This document shows, piece by piece, positions 1 through 7,033 of a DNA stretch of 9,275 bases. Where the stretch lies: NCBI GenBank assembly GCA_030589835.1, contig JAUUZS010000126.1, positions 1 through 9,275 on the forward strand, given 5' to 3'. Origin of the DNA: Cyclobacteriaceae bacterium (GTDB taxonomy: Bacteria > Bacteroidota > Bacteroidia > Cytophagales > Cyclobacteriaceae). The translations under genes and the position numbers were made by a program. The notes under the pieces were generated by a model. It was not told the DNA's origin, made no database searches, and was given only the letters and a program-made list of their open reading frames with translations. Each line of letters starts with the position of its first letter. Position 1 is the stretch's first letter.

Positions 1-166
1 GGATTACAGAGACATGGAGCAATAGTATTCGAATTCGTTTCAAAAGGCGCTTTATATATTAAAAATATAGGCTTGAATGTAAAATTAATGCCCTATTTAA
101 ATAACACAAATTATGGGTCTCATATCAAAATAATAATGCTCTGTAACTGCAAAAGGGTCAATCAAT
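1..166. other. Window-edge region, possible tail of a truncated ORF
   Basis: Frame +1 is open from base 1 to a TAG at 175-177 (58 codons), which would overlap the end of the convergent glycosidase-like gene by a few bases. The translation is rich in Ile, Leu, Asn and Lys and matches no family I recognise. An open stretch of this length is uncommon in AT-rich DNA but can arise by chance, so I do not call it a gene. I see no terminator hairpin or repeat here. Confidence 0.2.
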
Positions 167-1471
167 CTATTTATTAGACTCCTGCTTCGCCCACTCCTCC
201 AGCATCACAATGGGTTGATATAAAACCCCTGCAGAGCCTCGAAAAGTACCGGAGCCTTTTGGCTCATTTTTCACCGTGTACCACTCATAAAAACCGTCAT
301 TTTTCATTACCCTATCGGTCATGGGAATTAGCTGCTCATAAGCTTCTTCGATGAATCCATAATGGATCAACTGCTGGATCATTCTGCCACCAAACCAGGT
401 CCAGTCGCCTCCATTCTGATAGCCATAAGGATACATCCCTTTATTTTTGTAATAGCCTTCTGGATATGGCGGATACATCGTTAAACCAATCGAACCTGCA
501 CCGGAAGCATTTACATTTTCAATCATTTTCTCCAGGGAAATTTTTATTTCAGGCTTCGAAAGTAATCCGGCTTCAATGGCAATGGCTGTTCCCCCATGAT
601 AATAAATTTCGCTTTCATTGAAATCATCCGGGAAGGGTGATCCATCAAGGTATACATGGGGAATGAACTTCTGGTTTTCCTCATCCCATAAATGCGTACG
701 CACATTTGCAGCAATCTTGTGGTGAATAACCTGCCATTTTTCCTTTTTTTCAGGAACCAATTCCATCAAATTATCCATGGCAATCAGGAACATCGCATTG
801 TCATAAATATCGATGGCGTAATGTGTATCATCGGTGAGGTAAACTCCCCAATCATGCTCCGGCTGCACATCTCCCCAATCAGCAGTGGTAGCGCCCCAAA
901 TCAATCCGTAAGTTTCGTTGTAGCGATGATTCATTAAAAAATCCATTGCCATCTCCAAACGATCTGATGTGGATATATCGCCAATTTTAATTTTAAGGAA
1001 TGTGGTATCTCCGGTCTTCTTAATGTATTTATACACCGCCTGAACTAAAGATGATTCCTGATCTGTCTCGACCGTATTTTTATGCCCGGCATATCGAGCC
1101 TCCAAATCGGAATATATGTAGTCGTATCCCACAGAACTTACTTTTGATTTTGGGATGAATCCATCAATGACATTTCCGTCATCGCCTTGCATTCTAAAAA
1201 ATACCAGCAAGTTCTCCGTGATTTCAGATGCCGGGTATACTTCACAGGATAGCTCAATAAAGGTATTGTAATCTCTGATCCAAACTTCACCATATCCATC
1301 TCCTGCATTAAAACCGGCATTCACAATATCCACGGCTTTCTTTTTCACAAAGGCAAAGCCTTCATTTTGTAATATCTGCACATTTAAGTCCGAAATGGCA
1401 TCTGGCTGTTTTTTTTGATTGCAGGCCAAAGCCATTAAAATCAAGGTCAGAAAATAGAAAATGCGTGTCAT
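167..1471 (-). CDS. Six-hairpin glycosidase-like lipoprotein
   Basis: The 434-residue protein starts with a short charged/hydrophobic signal and a lipobox-like ALAC with the acceptor Cys at residue 17, so it is probably a lipoprotein of the cell envelope. The rest has the look of an (alpha/alpha)6-barrel glycosidase of the glycogen-debranching, GH15 or GH63-like superfamily. Visible motifs are WIRD (64-67), the acidic ETDQE (135-139), TADWGD (196-201) and an aromatic, Gly-rich QNGGDWTWFGGRM (352-364). These stretches recall the substrate-binding and acid/base loops of that fold. The exact family and substrate cannot be fixed by eye; a debranching or oligosaccharide-trimming hydrolase is the best inference. 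The ATG at 1471 gives a complete signal sequence. The stop is TAG. The gene stands alone on this strand. Upstream lies a MITE-like element ending about 40 bp before the start, so its promoter may be affected by that insertion. Confidence 0.72.
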   Translation of the reverse strand: MTRIFYFLTLILMALACNQKKQPDAISDLNVQILQNEGFAFVKKKAVDIVNAGFNAGDGYGEVWIRDYNTFIELSCEVYPASEITENLLVFFRMQGDDGNVIDGFIPKSKVSSVGYDYIYSDLEARYAGHKNTVETDQESSLVQAVYKYIKKTGDTTFLKIKIGDISTSDRLEMAMDFLMNHRYNETYGLIWGATTADWGDVQPEHDWGVYLTDDTHYAIDIYDNAMFLIAMDNLMELVPEKKEKWQVIHHKIAANVRTHLWDEENQKFIPHVYLDGSPFPDDFNESEIYYHGGTAIAIEAGLLSKPEIKISLEKMIENVNASGAGSIGLTMYPPYPEGYYKNKGMYPYGYQNGGDWTWFGGRMIQQLIHYGFIEEAYEQLIPMTDRVMKNDGFYEWYTVKNEPKGSGTFRGSAGVLYQPIVMLEEWAKQESNK

Positions 1472-1504
1472 GTGTGGAAATTAGGGTTTGATAAAAATTT
1501 ATGT

Positions 1505-1659
1505 CTCTAAATAGTGTCTGTCCATAAAGTCAGAGTTTGTTCAGAATGTTCGAGATCTAGGCTTGCGTAGTTTCTTAAAAACGGAGTTTACGTATGTAAA
1601 TGAGTTTTTTAGAAACAAGCGTAACGCAGATATCGGATATTATGGACAGACTCTAAATA
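1505..1659. mobile_element. MITE-like inverted-repeat element with 9-bp flanking direct repeat
   Basis: The 12-mer GTCTGTCCATAA at 1516-1527 is repeated inverted at 1640-1651. A second inverted pair, GTTTCTTAAAAAC (1569-1581) and GTTTTTTAGAAAC (1603-1615), lies inside it. The 9-mer CTCTAAATA occurs at 1505-1513 and again at 1651-1659, immediately outside the inverted ends, as a target-site duplication would (two or three bases at the left edge are ambiguous). No coding sequence fits inside about 137 bp, so it would be non-autonomous. The right end is repeated at 9080-9115 (31 of 36 bases identical), which shows that it belongs to a dispersed family. Confidence 0.6.
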
Positions 1660-1752
1660 AACAAAATTATAATGCCAAATTACAAATAAATTTTAACGAC
1701 AGCCCCCACATGATCAAAATGGTTTTTAAGATGTAGATCATAATACCAAGTG

Positions 1753-1858
1753 TACGGACAATGCGTCAAAAAATAAGAAACCACGAAGTATACCCATTAC
1801 ATAAATAAATTGGTGTTGATAGGTGTTAATTGTACATGAAGTGTCCGTTTTGTCCGTA
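1753..1858. repeat. Spaced inverted repeat TACGGACAA / TTGTCCGTA
   Basis: A perfect 9-bp inverted pair lies at 1753-1761 and 1850-1858, about 90 bp apart, in the gap before the TfoX-like gene. It could be a decayed small element or a pair of binding sites. The rest of 1660-1904 shows only an ATGATC...GATCAT pair near 1708-1741 and no coding sequence. Confidence 0.3.
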
Positions 1859-1904
1859 TCAATAAGATACCTATTTTTATATCCGAAGAAATTCATTTCA
1901 ATAC

Positions 1905-2228
1905 ATGAAGAAGTCAGAAGAAGAATTCCAATCTTTAGTAATCAAATTTTCGGCCCTTGATCAGGAAGTACACTCCGCAAAAATGATGAGTTCTCCGGGG
2001 CTCAAATTCAAGGACAAGGTGTTTGCTTTTTATCATAAAGAAGCAATGGGATTTCGCCTCGGCCCAAATTTCGATCCTGAAAAGATGGGGGCAAAAAACG
2101 CCAAACCATTAAGTCCGTTCAAAACCAAACCGCCGTTAAAAGGATGGTTTATAATTGAACACGAAGAAAGCTATGCATGGGATATGTTGACTGAGTTAGC
2201 CCTTGAATTTACTAAAACTTTAAAGTAG
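1905..2228 (+). CDS. Small TfoX N-terminal-domain-like protein
   Basis: The product is a 107-residue, Lys- and Glu-rich cytoplasmic protein with no signal peptide or membrane segment. Its arrangement resembles the TfoX/Sxy N-terminal fold: a starting helix (1-20), a central stretch with Met-Met and a short beta hairpin (GLKFKDKVFAFYHKEAMGFRLG, in two parts around 32-53), then a Pro/Lys loop (67-79), a WFIIEHEE strand (81-88) and a final helix ending EFTKTL. In known relatives this domain is small and has no proven enzymatic activity; in Sxy it forms part of a competence regulator. This protein lacks the C-terminal TfoX domain, so no competence role is implied. The ATG at 1905 is preceded by A/T-rich sequence without a Shine-Dalgarno motif, which is normal for Bacteroidota. 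It lies upstream of the DUF2461 gene in the same direction but 182 bp away, separated by repeats, so co-transcription is uncertain. Confidence 0.7.
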   Translation: MKKSEEEFQSLVIKFSALDQEVHSAKMMSSPGLKFKDKVFAFYHKEAMGFRLGPNFDPEKMGAKNAKPLSPFKTKPPLKGWFIIEHEESYAWDMLTELALEFTKTLK

Positions 2229-2270
2229 ATTTTTTAGTTTTATAGGTTCTACCCTGAACCTGCCTGCCTC

Positions 2271-2309
2271 CGGGTTTAATGAAAGATAATAAGCTTTGTC
2301 ATAAGTCAG
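2271..2309 (+). repeat. Dispersed ~37-bp module, copy 1
   Basis: The stretch beginning CGGGTTTAATGAAAG and ending GTCATAAGTC is found again, same strand, at 9127-9163 with 30 of 37 bases identical. Both copies follow GC-rich, CCTGCC- or GGCGGG-like sequence. In this copy the module runs directly into a heptamer array. Confidence 0.65.
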
Positions 2310-2339
2310 AAGTCAGAAGACCGAAGACCGAAGAAAAAA
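2298..2339 (+). repeat. Heptamer array (GTCAGAA/GACCGAA type)
   Basis: Six 7-bp units sit head to tail without slippage: GTCATAA once, GTCAGAA twice, GACCGAA twice, GAAAAAA once. The first unit is also the end of the dispersed 37-bp module. It lies downstream of the TfoX-like gene with the G-starting strand in that gene's orientation. Confidence 0.65.
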
Positions 2340-2410
2340 AGGTGAAAACAAAATGCGGAAATAAGAAACATTAACATTTTAACCATTTTATAATCAAAAA
2401 TTATTAGCAA

Positions 2411-3082
2411 ATGACCACAATTACTAAAAGCACCTTCCTATTCCTCAACGATCTTAAACAAAACAATAACCGGGATTGGTTTCTTGCCAACAAACCGCAA
2501 TTTGAAACCGCAAAAAAGGAGTTTGAGGTTTTTATCACCCAATTGATAGGGGAAATCTCCAAATTTGATCCCACTATAGGGCACCACAGCGCCAAGGATT
2601 GCATATTCCGTATTTATCGGGATGTGCGTTTCTCCAAAGACAAATCACCTTATAAGACTCATTTTGGTGCGCACATATCTGCTGCAGCAAAAAAATCAGA
2701 CATCCACTCCAAAGCGGGGTATTACATTCATATCGAACCGGGAGCTTCGATGCTTGCCGGAGGAGCTTATTTGCCTCAGGGTCCATGGATAAAAGCAATC
2801 AGGCAGGAAATAAGCTATAATGCCGATGAATTGAAGTCGATATTAAACGATCCTGATTTCAAGCAATATTTTGGAGAGATGGAAGGTGAAAAGCTCAAGA
2901 AAGCTCCACGAGGATATCAGCCTGACCATCCGGAAATAGCACTGCTTAAATTCAAAAGCTTCTTAGCCACAAATAATTGCGCGGACAATCAAGTTATGGC
3001 TCCTGATTTCAATGATCATTGTGCAAAAGTTTTTAAAGCCATTTTACCCTTTGACCAATTCCTCAACTCGGCAATGGATTAG
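2411..3082 (+). CDS. DUF2461 family protein
   Basis: The 223-residue soluble protein matches the DUF2461 (TIGR02453) family by its hallmark blocks: an N-terminal FLxxLxxNNxRDWF stretch (RDWF at 21-24), the highly conserved FRIYRDVRFSKDK followed by SPYKTHFGA (66-87), GYYIHIEPG (103-111), a Gly-rich GGAYLPQGPW (117-126) and APRGYQPDHPEIALLK (165-180). Length is usual for the family, so it looks intact. The biochemical role is not established; it is widespread and cytoplasmic. The ATG at 2411 follows a poly-A/T leader without Shine-Dalgarno; no better in-frame start lies upstream. An octamer repeat array begins 34 bp after the stop codon. Confidence 0.9.
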   Translation: MTTITKSTFLFLNDLKQNNNRDWFLANKPQFETAKKEFEVFITQLIGEISKFDPTIGHHSAKDCIFRIYRDVRFSKDKSPYKTHFGAHISAAAKKSDIHSKAGYYIHIEPGASMLAGGAYLPQGPWIKAIRQEISYNADELKSILNDPDFKQYFGEMEGEKLKKAPRGYQPDHPEIALLKFKSFLATNNCADNQVMAPDFNDHCAKVFKAILPFDQFLNSAMD

Positions 3083-3115
3083 ATCGGAAAGCAGATGAGG
3101 GCCAGTGCAGATATT

Positions 3116-3163
3116 GAACAATAGAACAAAAGAATAATAGAACAATTGAATTATGAAGTAAAG
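3116..3163 (+). repeat. Octamer array (GAAYAATN type)
   Basis: Units of 8 bp follow one another: GAACAATA, GAACAAAA, GAATAATA, GAACAATT, GAATTATG and a degenerate sixth. The period is 8, unlike the 7-bp arrays elsewhere. It lies just downstream of the DUF2461 gene. Related units occur at 7264-7309 and 8002-8033. Confidence 0.55.
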
Positions 3164-3202
3164 GAAAAATCCATTGCTCAAAAGTATTTTAGAGGGCTCA
3201 TT

Positions 3203-3248
3203 TTCAGTTCTAAATTCTCCATTCACATGTTCTAATGTTCTTAATTCA
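3203..3248 (-). repeat. Inverted GAAC/GAAT repeat facing the octamer array
   Basis: Read on the minus strand this stretch gives GAATTAA, GAACATTA, GAACATGT, GAATGGA, GAATTTA and GAACTGA, a mixture of 7- and 8-bp units related to the array at 3116-3163 but in the opposite direction. The two arrays are separated by about 40 bp and together form a loose palindrome. Confidence 0.45.
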
Positions 3249-3261
3249 TTTTTCTACACCT

Positions 3262-3291
3262 CCTCAGAGTCCTCTTCGAGTGACTCTGAGG
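3262..3291. repeat. 10-bp perfect hairpin
   Basis: CCTCAGAGTC (3262-3271) pairs perfectly with GACTCTGAGG (3282-3291). The loop itself contains CTC-TTC-GAG, which can extend the stem past a single bulged T. There is no T-run, so it is not a classical terminator; the CAGAG/CTCTG core resembles the dispersed elements at 3382-3412 and 7766-7837. Confidence 0.55.
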
Positions 3292-3381
3292 AATGAAGGG
3301 TGAATTAGTGTAACTTTGGTGTCCATTTTATACAAATATTTTTTATTCCACTATTGCAGACCATCATTCACCTGCTGCCAT

Positions 3382-3412
3382 ATTAAGACTCTTCGCTTCG
3401 CTCTGAGTGACG
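3382..3412. repeat. Half copy of the CGTCATTCAGAG-type dispersed element
   Basis: The sequence starting ATTAAGACTCTTCGC and ending TCTGAGTGACGA matches the right half of the element at 7766-7837, apart from one substitution and a duplicated TTCGC. Only half of the palindrome is present. It begins a few bases beyond the stop codon of the minus-strand gene remnant at 3419-3576. Confidence 0.55.
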
Positions 3413-3418
3413 ATTCAT

Positions 3419-3576
3419 TTACAAACTTTCATTAAATTCGTTGTAGAACCAATTCATTTTAAAACCGCATCGGTTACCTTCCACCTTGGTGGCTACAATT
3501 GATCATCCCGGCTTTTCTGGCCTTTATGGCTGCCGTACATTACCGGATATCGTTGATCGAATTTAGTGTAGTACCC
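3419..3576 (-). pseudogene. Frameshifted C-terminal remnant of an unidentified gene
   Basis: On the minus strand, frame A from 3576 to 3496 reads as plausible protein (about 27 residues: GYYTKFDQRYP at the start, QKSRDDQL at the end) and then hits TAG at 3495-3493. A shift of frame at about 3499 opens a second stretch of 26 residues (IVATKVEGNRC, then GFKMNWFYNEFNESL) to a TAA at 3421-3419. The composition is ordered and protein-like across the junction, and the local GC is higher than in neighbouring spacer. Upstream, 3614-3573 in another frame may continue it (INDFDLINSDRF). I do not recognise the family. Most likely it is the decayed tail of a lost gene; chance open frames are the alternative. 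Confidence 0.4.
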
Positions 3577-3639
3577 CTAAATCTATCAGAATTGATCAAA
3601 TCAAAGTCATTAATTATATACATTTTCAACAATTACACT

Positions 3640-3647
3640 TAATTTTG
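3640..3647 (+). promoter_or_regulatory. Bacteroidota-type -7 box before the DUF481 gene
   Basis: TAATTTTG fits the TAnnTTTG -7 consensus of the Bacteroidota primary sigma factor exactly. It lies 21 bp before the ATG at 3669. No clear TTG -33 element is visible at the expected distance, so the assignment rests on the -7 box and position. Confidence 0.45.
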
Positions 3648-3668
3648 CCTTACACATAATTGTTTTTT

Positions 3669-4709
3669 ATGATAGCCAATAAGTCGCTCTTATTTTCTCT
3701 TTTTAGTCTACTATTATATTTCTCAAACCCTGTCTATTCACAAAAAACAGACAAGGTATTGCTTGATAATAATGACTGGATTACCGGGGAAATAAAAAAA
3801 TTGGATTATGGAAAATTAAGTTTAAAAACTGAAGCTGCAGGAACCATTCAATTAAAATGGGACAGGATTTATCAACTCAAATCAGATAAGTTTTATGAAA
3901 TTGGGCTCGGGCGCGGAATACTGTATTATGGCTCTCTTGACATCACAGCAGATGATGATAAATATACCATTTTAGTCCTTACAGAAGAAGAGGAAATCGA
4001 GATCGATATGAACCGGATTGTTGAGATTACGCCAATAAAAAACAAATTTTGGGGGAAGGTGGATGGAAATATTGATTTAGGCTATAGCTATAATAAAGGC
4101 AGTGAAGTAAAACAGTGGAATAGCAGTTTCAGGTTTGATTACAGACCGCTAAACTCCATTACAACAATAAATGCCAACTCCATTTTCACTGCCCAACCTG
4201 AGCGCGACAATACGCAAAAGCAAGATGTGAGCATTTCATACAAATACCTTACAAAAAACAATATTGCCTACACAGGTTTTTCCGGGATTCAGCAAAACAC
4301 AGAATTAGGATTACAACTCAGAACCTCACTTGGAGCGGGTATTTCTAAAAATTGGTTTCGCAGCAATGTGCAGCGATTCATTACAACCATGGGCCTAATG
4401 GTAAATCAGGAACAATCGACAGATAACAACGAACTAAATAATAACTTTGAGGGTCTTATCAGGTCTGAATATAAGGTATTTCGATATCGTGATCCTGAAA
4501 TCGACATTACGTCATTTATTGATTTTTACCCTAGTTTTACCGTGAAAGATCGATATCGTACTGAATTGGATATGAAATTCAAATTTGAGGTGTTTAACGA
4601 TTTCTATATTGGATTCACATTTTACTATAATATGGATTCCAAGCCACCGGAAGGAGCAGCTTCAACATCGGATTGGGGGATCAATACTTCGGTGGGGTAT
4701 TCATTTTAG
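3669..4709 (+). CDS. DUF481/YdiY-like outer-membrane beta-barrel protein
   Basis: The 346-residue product begins with a signal peptide (residues 1-24, cleavage likely after VYS before Gln25). Residues about 28-122 form a periplasmic beta-rich region with repeated DxxxGxI-type strands (DNNDWITGEI, LYYGSLDI). From FWGKVDGNIDLGYSYNKGSE (127-146) onward it shows alternating amphipathic beta strands typical of the DUF481 family of salt-induced outer-membrane proteins. The last residue is Phe (GYSF), the classical C-terminal signal for BAM-dependent insertion. The role of the family is unclear. A longer reading from a TTG at 3660 adds three residues (MFF); I prefer the ATG at 3669 because it starts a normal signal peptide and lies behind a good -7 box. 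The gene is followed 131 bp later by the aldo/keto reductase on the same strand. Confidence 0.82.
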   Translation: MIANKSLLFSLFSLLLYFSNPVYSQKTDKVLLDNNDWITGEIKKLDYGKLSLKTEAAGTIQLKWDRIYQLKSDKFYEIGLGRGILYYGSLDITADDDKYTILVLTEEEEIEIDMNRIVEITPIKNKFWGKVDGNIDLGYSYNKGSEVKQWNSSFRFDYRPLNSITTINANSIFTAQPERDNTQKQDVSISYKYLTKNNIAYTGFSGIQQNTELGLQLRTSLGAGISKNWFRSNVQRFITTMGLMVNQEQSTDNNELNNNFEGLIRSEYKVFRYRDPEIDITSFIDFYPSFTVKDRYRTELDMKFKFEVFNDFYIGFTFYYNMDSKPPEGAASTSDWGINTSVGYSF

Positions 4710-4840
4710 ACGGATTAAGACTAACTTCGAATGGGCCTGCTACTTTGATGATAAAATAGAAAATCGTAGGATAAACACAATTCGATTAATAAATTGATCG
4801 CACTCATTTTGCAGAAAAGTTATAACACATAAATCATTTA

Positions 4841-5770
4841 ATGATGAAATCAGACCAAATAAGCAGGAGAAAATTTATTTCCAAAATATCGGTTGGGGCA
4901 GGGACTGTTCTATTGGCCAATGCCACTGATGCAGCTGCTGCCTTTAGCAAACCTTCCACCAATCCATTTCAGACCATTACACTGGGAAGATCAGGTATAA
5001 AAACCTCCATGATCGGAATGGGTACCGGGATCCGCGCAGGCAACCGGGAATGTAACCTGACACGTATGGGAAAGAAAAAGGCTGTAGCCCTAATCGAATA
5101 TGCCTATGAGCGCGGCATCAGAATGTTTGACGGCGCTGACTCATATGGATCGCATCCATTTATCGCTGAAGCGCTTAAGTCAAAACCCAGGGAAGATTAT
5201 ACCCTTGTTTCAAAAATGTGGGTAAGGCCCGGTGGTATTCCGGAACCAGAACGTCCTGATGCAGATGTTGTGATAGATCGATTCAGAAAAGAGCTGAATA
5301 CAGATCATATCGATATCCTGCAGATTCACTGTATGGTAGATCAAAATTGGACCGATCAGCAAAAAAAGCAAATGGATATACTGCAAAACCTGAAAGAGAA
5401 AAGCATCATCAGGTCTCATGGAGTTTCCATACATACTACCGATGCGCTTAATGCCTGTGTCACAAGTCCATGGGTAGATATTGTACACTCACGCATCAAT
5501 GCTTTTGGGACATCAATGGACGATAAAGATCCTGATAAAGTCCTTTCGATTGTAAAAAAAATCCATGATGCCAAAAAAGGCGTTATAGCCATGAAGCTGA
5601 TCGGGAACGGAAATTTCAGGAATGACCCGGAGAAAATTGAACAATCTTTGCATTATGTACTCAAGTCAGGGGCAGTAGACATGATGATCGTTGGATTTGA
5701 TGAAGAATGGCAGATTGACGATTATGCACGACGTGTTGAAAATGCCTTGAAATCCATGAATAAATCGTAA
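4841..5770 (+). CDS. Tat-exported aldo/keto reductase
   Basis: The 309-residue protein carries a twin-arginine signal (SRRKFISK, Arg9-Arg10) followed by a hydrophobic, Ala-rich segment to about residue 34, so it is predicted to be exported folded by the Tat system. The catalytic domain is an aldo/keto reductase TIM barrel starting ITLGRSGIKTSMIGMGTG (46-63). The tetrad is complete: Asp97 and Tyr102 (FDGADSYG), Lys125 (LVSKMW) and His163 (LQIHCM). The late GVIAMKLIGNG (247-257) matches the usual phosphate/cofactor loop of NADPH-dependent members. The substrate is unknown. Related Tat-tagged AKRs are found in Bacteroidota near sugar-oxidation genes; here an SMP-30 lactonase lies downstream, but 366 bp of repeats intervene. 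ATG-ATG opens the gene; either could serve. The stop TAA is immediately followed by 7-bp-periodic sequence. Confidence 0.9.
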   Translation: MMKSDQISRRKFISKISVGAGTVLLANATDAAAAFSKPSTNPFQTITLGRSGIKTSMIGMGTGIRAGNRECNLTRMGKKKAVALIEYAYERGIRMFDGADSYGSHPFIAEALKSKPREDYTLVSKMWVRPGGIPEPERPDADVVIDRFRKELNTDHIDILQIHCMVDQNWTDQQKKQMDILQNLKEKSIIRSHGVSIHTTDALNACVTSPWVDIVHSRINAFGTSMDDKDPDKVLSIVKKIHDAKKGVIAMKLIGNGNFRNDPEKIEQSLHYVLKSGAVDMMIVGFDEEWQIDDYARRVENALKSMNKS

Positions 5771-5780
5771 GGGGAAAGAA

Positions 5781-5864
5781 GTTATAAGTTTAGAGTTATA
5801 AGTTTAGAGTTATGAGTTTAGAGTTATAAGTTTAGAGTTATGAGTTTAGAGTTATAAGTTTGAG
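5781..5864 (+). repeat. 14-bp compound tandem repeat (two alternating heptamers)
   Basis: The 14-bp unit GTTATAAGTTTAGA is repeated six times (5781-5864), with GTTATGA replacing GTTATAA in copies 3 and 5 and GTTTGAG ending the last. It is built of two heptamers of the GTNNNRR kind. Two looser heptamers, GTAAGGG and GAAAGAA, lead into it in register from 5767, so the periodicity begins at the stop codon of the aldo/keto reductase. Confidence 0.9.
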
Positions 5865-5899
5865 TAGGGAGGAATCATACGGAAGTTGCTTGGGTTCAG

Positions 5900-6102
5900 C
5901 TTTCACCCTTTACCTTTCAGCTTTCACCTTTTACCTTTCACCTTTTACCTTTTACCTTTTACCTTTTACCTTTCAGCTTTTACCTTTCAGCTTTTACCTT
6001 TTACCTTTCAGCTTTTACCTTTCAGCTTTCAGCTTTCAGCTTTTACCTTTCAGCTTTTACCTTTTACCTTTTACCTTTCAGCTTTTACCTTTTACCTTTT
6101 AC
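5900..6102 (-). repeat. 29-copy heptamer array (CTTTTAC/CTTTCAG)
   Basis: The 203 bp divide exactly into 29 heptamers with no insertion or deletion. By my count CTTTTAC occurs 16 times, CTTTCAG 9, CTTTCAC 3 and CCTTTAC once, in no regular order. On the minus strand these are GTAAAAG, CTGAAAG and GTGAAAG. It ends 34 bp before the start codon of the SMP-30-like gene. The two overlapping 80-residue open frames with [11 protein letters not shown] repeats are a by-product of the period and not genes. Confidence 0.95.
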
Positions 6103-6136
6103 CTTTAAAGCACATTATTTAATCCATATTAAAACA

Positions 6137-7033
6137 ATGAAAACCGTCTACGTTTTATTCATTTCCATAATTGTGCTTTCTTGTAGCCAAGCTCAACAGG
6201 CTGATATTGTTCAGGAAGGTGCCGTAGTAGAAAAACTGGCCGGGGATTTTTTATTTACTGAAGGCCCGGCTTCTGATGCCGATGGCAATGTCTACTTTAC
6301 CGATCAACCCAATGACCGGATAATGAAATGGAGCATTGATGATAAGCTAAGCACCTGGATGCAGCCATCGGGCAGGTCCAACGGGCTTTGCTTTGACGAT
6401 CAGGGAAACTTGTGGGCATGTGCAGATGAAAATAATGAGATGTGGATCATTGGAATGGACAAAGAGGTCAGCGTATTACTTGACAGCTATGACGGAGGCA
6501 AACTCAATGGCCCGAATGACGTTTGGCTTGCTCCTGACGGCAGTGCCTTTTTTTCTGATCCATTTTACAAGAGACCCTGGTGGGGACATGACACCTCTGA
6601 GCAAGATGGTCAGTGCGTTTATTTCCTTTCCAGTGATAAGCAAAAGTTGACCCGGGTAATTGATGACTTGCAACAACCTAATGGAATTATTGGCTCAGCA
6701 GATGGTAAATTGCTTTATGTTACAGATATAAAAGACAAAAAAACCTATGTGTACTCCATCGGACAAAATGGTCAATTGTCTGAAAAAAAGCTTTTTTGCG
6801 AAATGGGTTCCGATGGCATGACACTGGATGATAAAGGGAATCTCTATCTTACCAATGCAGCAGGTGTAACGGTATTTGATCAGAACGGACAGCAAATCAA
6901 GAACATCAAAATCGAGGAACCCTGGACTGCAAATGTTTGTTTCGGTGGATCGGATATGAAAAGTTTGTTTATCACCGCAAAGACCGGGCTTTATCGAATC
7001 AGGATGAATGTAAAAGGTGTCGGGAGCCAGTAG
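6137..7033 (+). CDS. SMP-30/gluconolactonase-like lipoprotein
   Basis: The 298-residue product has a lipoprotein signal with lipobox VLSC (Cys16), followed by the six-bladed beta-propeller of the SMP-30/gluconolactonase/LRE family, which hydrolyses sugar-derived or other lactones using one divalent metal. The expected active-site positions are present: Glu42 (FTEGP), Asn127 (GPNDVW), Asn182 (QPNGI) and Asp226 ([13 protein letters not shown]). Repeated DxxGNxYFTD-type blades are visible at 47-56, 87-96 and 231-240. It should act in the periplasm or on the cell surface; the lactone is unknown. The ATG at 6137 follows an AT-rich leader without Shine-Dalgarno, and a heptamer array lies just upstream. 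The last eight or so residues (VKGVGSQ) and the stop codon lie within another heptamer array and fall outside the propeller, so the natural end was probably altered by repeat growth. Confidence 0.9.
   Translation: MKTVYVLFISIIVLSCSQAQQADIVQEGAVVEKLAGDFLFTEGPASDADGNVYFTDQPNDRIMKWSIDDKLSTWMQPSGRSNGLCFDDQGNLWACADENNEMWIIGMDKEVSVLLDSYDGGKLNGPNDVWLAPDGSAFFSDPFYKRPWWGHDTSEQDGQCVYFLSSDKQKLTRVIDDLQQPNGIIGSADGKLLYVTDIKDKKTYVYSIGQNGQLSEKKLFCEMGSDGMTLDDKGNLYLTNAAGVTVFDQNGQQIKNIKIEEPWTANVCFGGSDMKSLFITAKTGLYRIRMNVKGVGSQ

Noticed and set aside
3660..3671. TTG start for the DUF481 protein
   Set aside because: It adds only MFF before the ATG at 3669, which by itself opens a normal signal peptide.
4804..4811. 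TCATTTTG as a promoter -7 box of the aldo/keto reductase gene
   Set aside because: It differs from TAnnTTTG at a key position and no TTG lies at the right distance upstream.
5900..6102. CRISPR array
   Set aside because: The units are 7 bp and contiguous; there are no spacers, no 25-40 bp repeats and no cas genes.
5860..6122. Two overlapping plus-strand open frames encoding [11 protein letters not shown] repeats
   Set aside because: They are artefacts of the 7-bp repeat, which gives a 7-residue periodic peptide in all three plus frames because no unit junction makes a stop on that strand.
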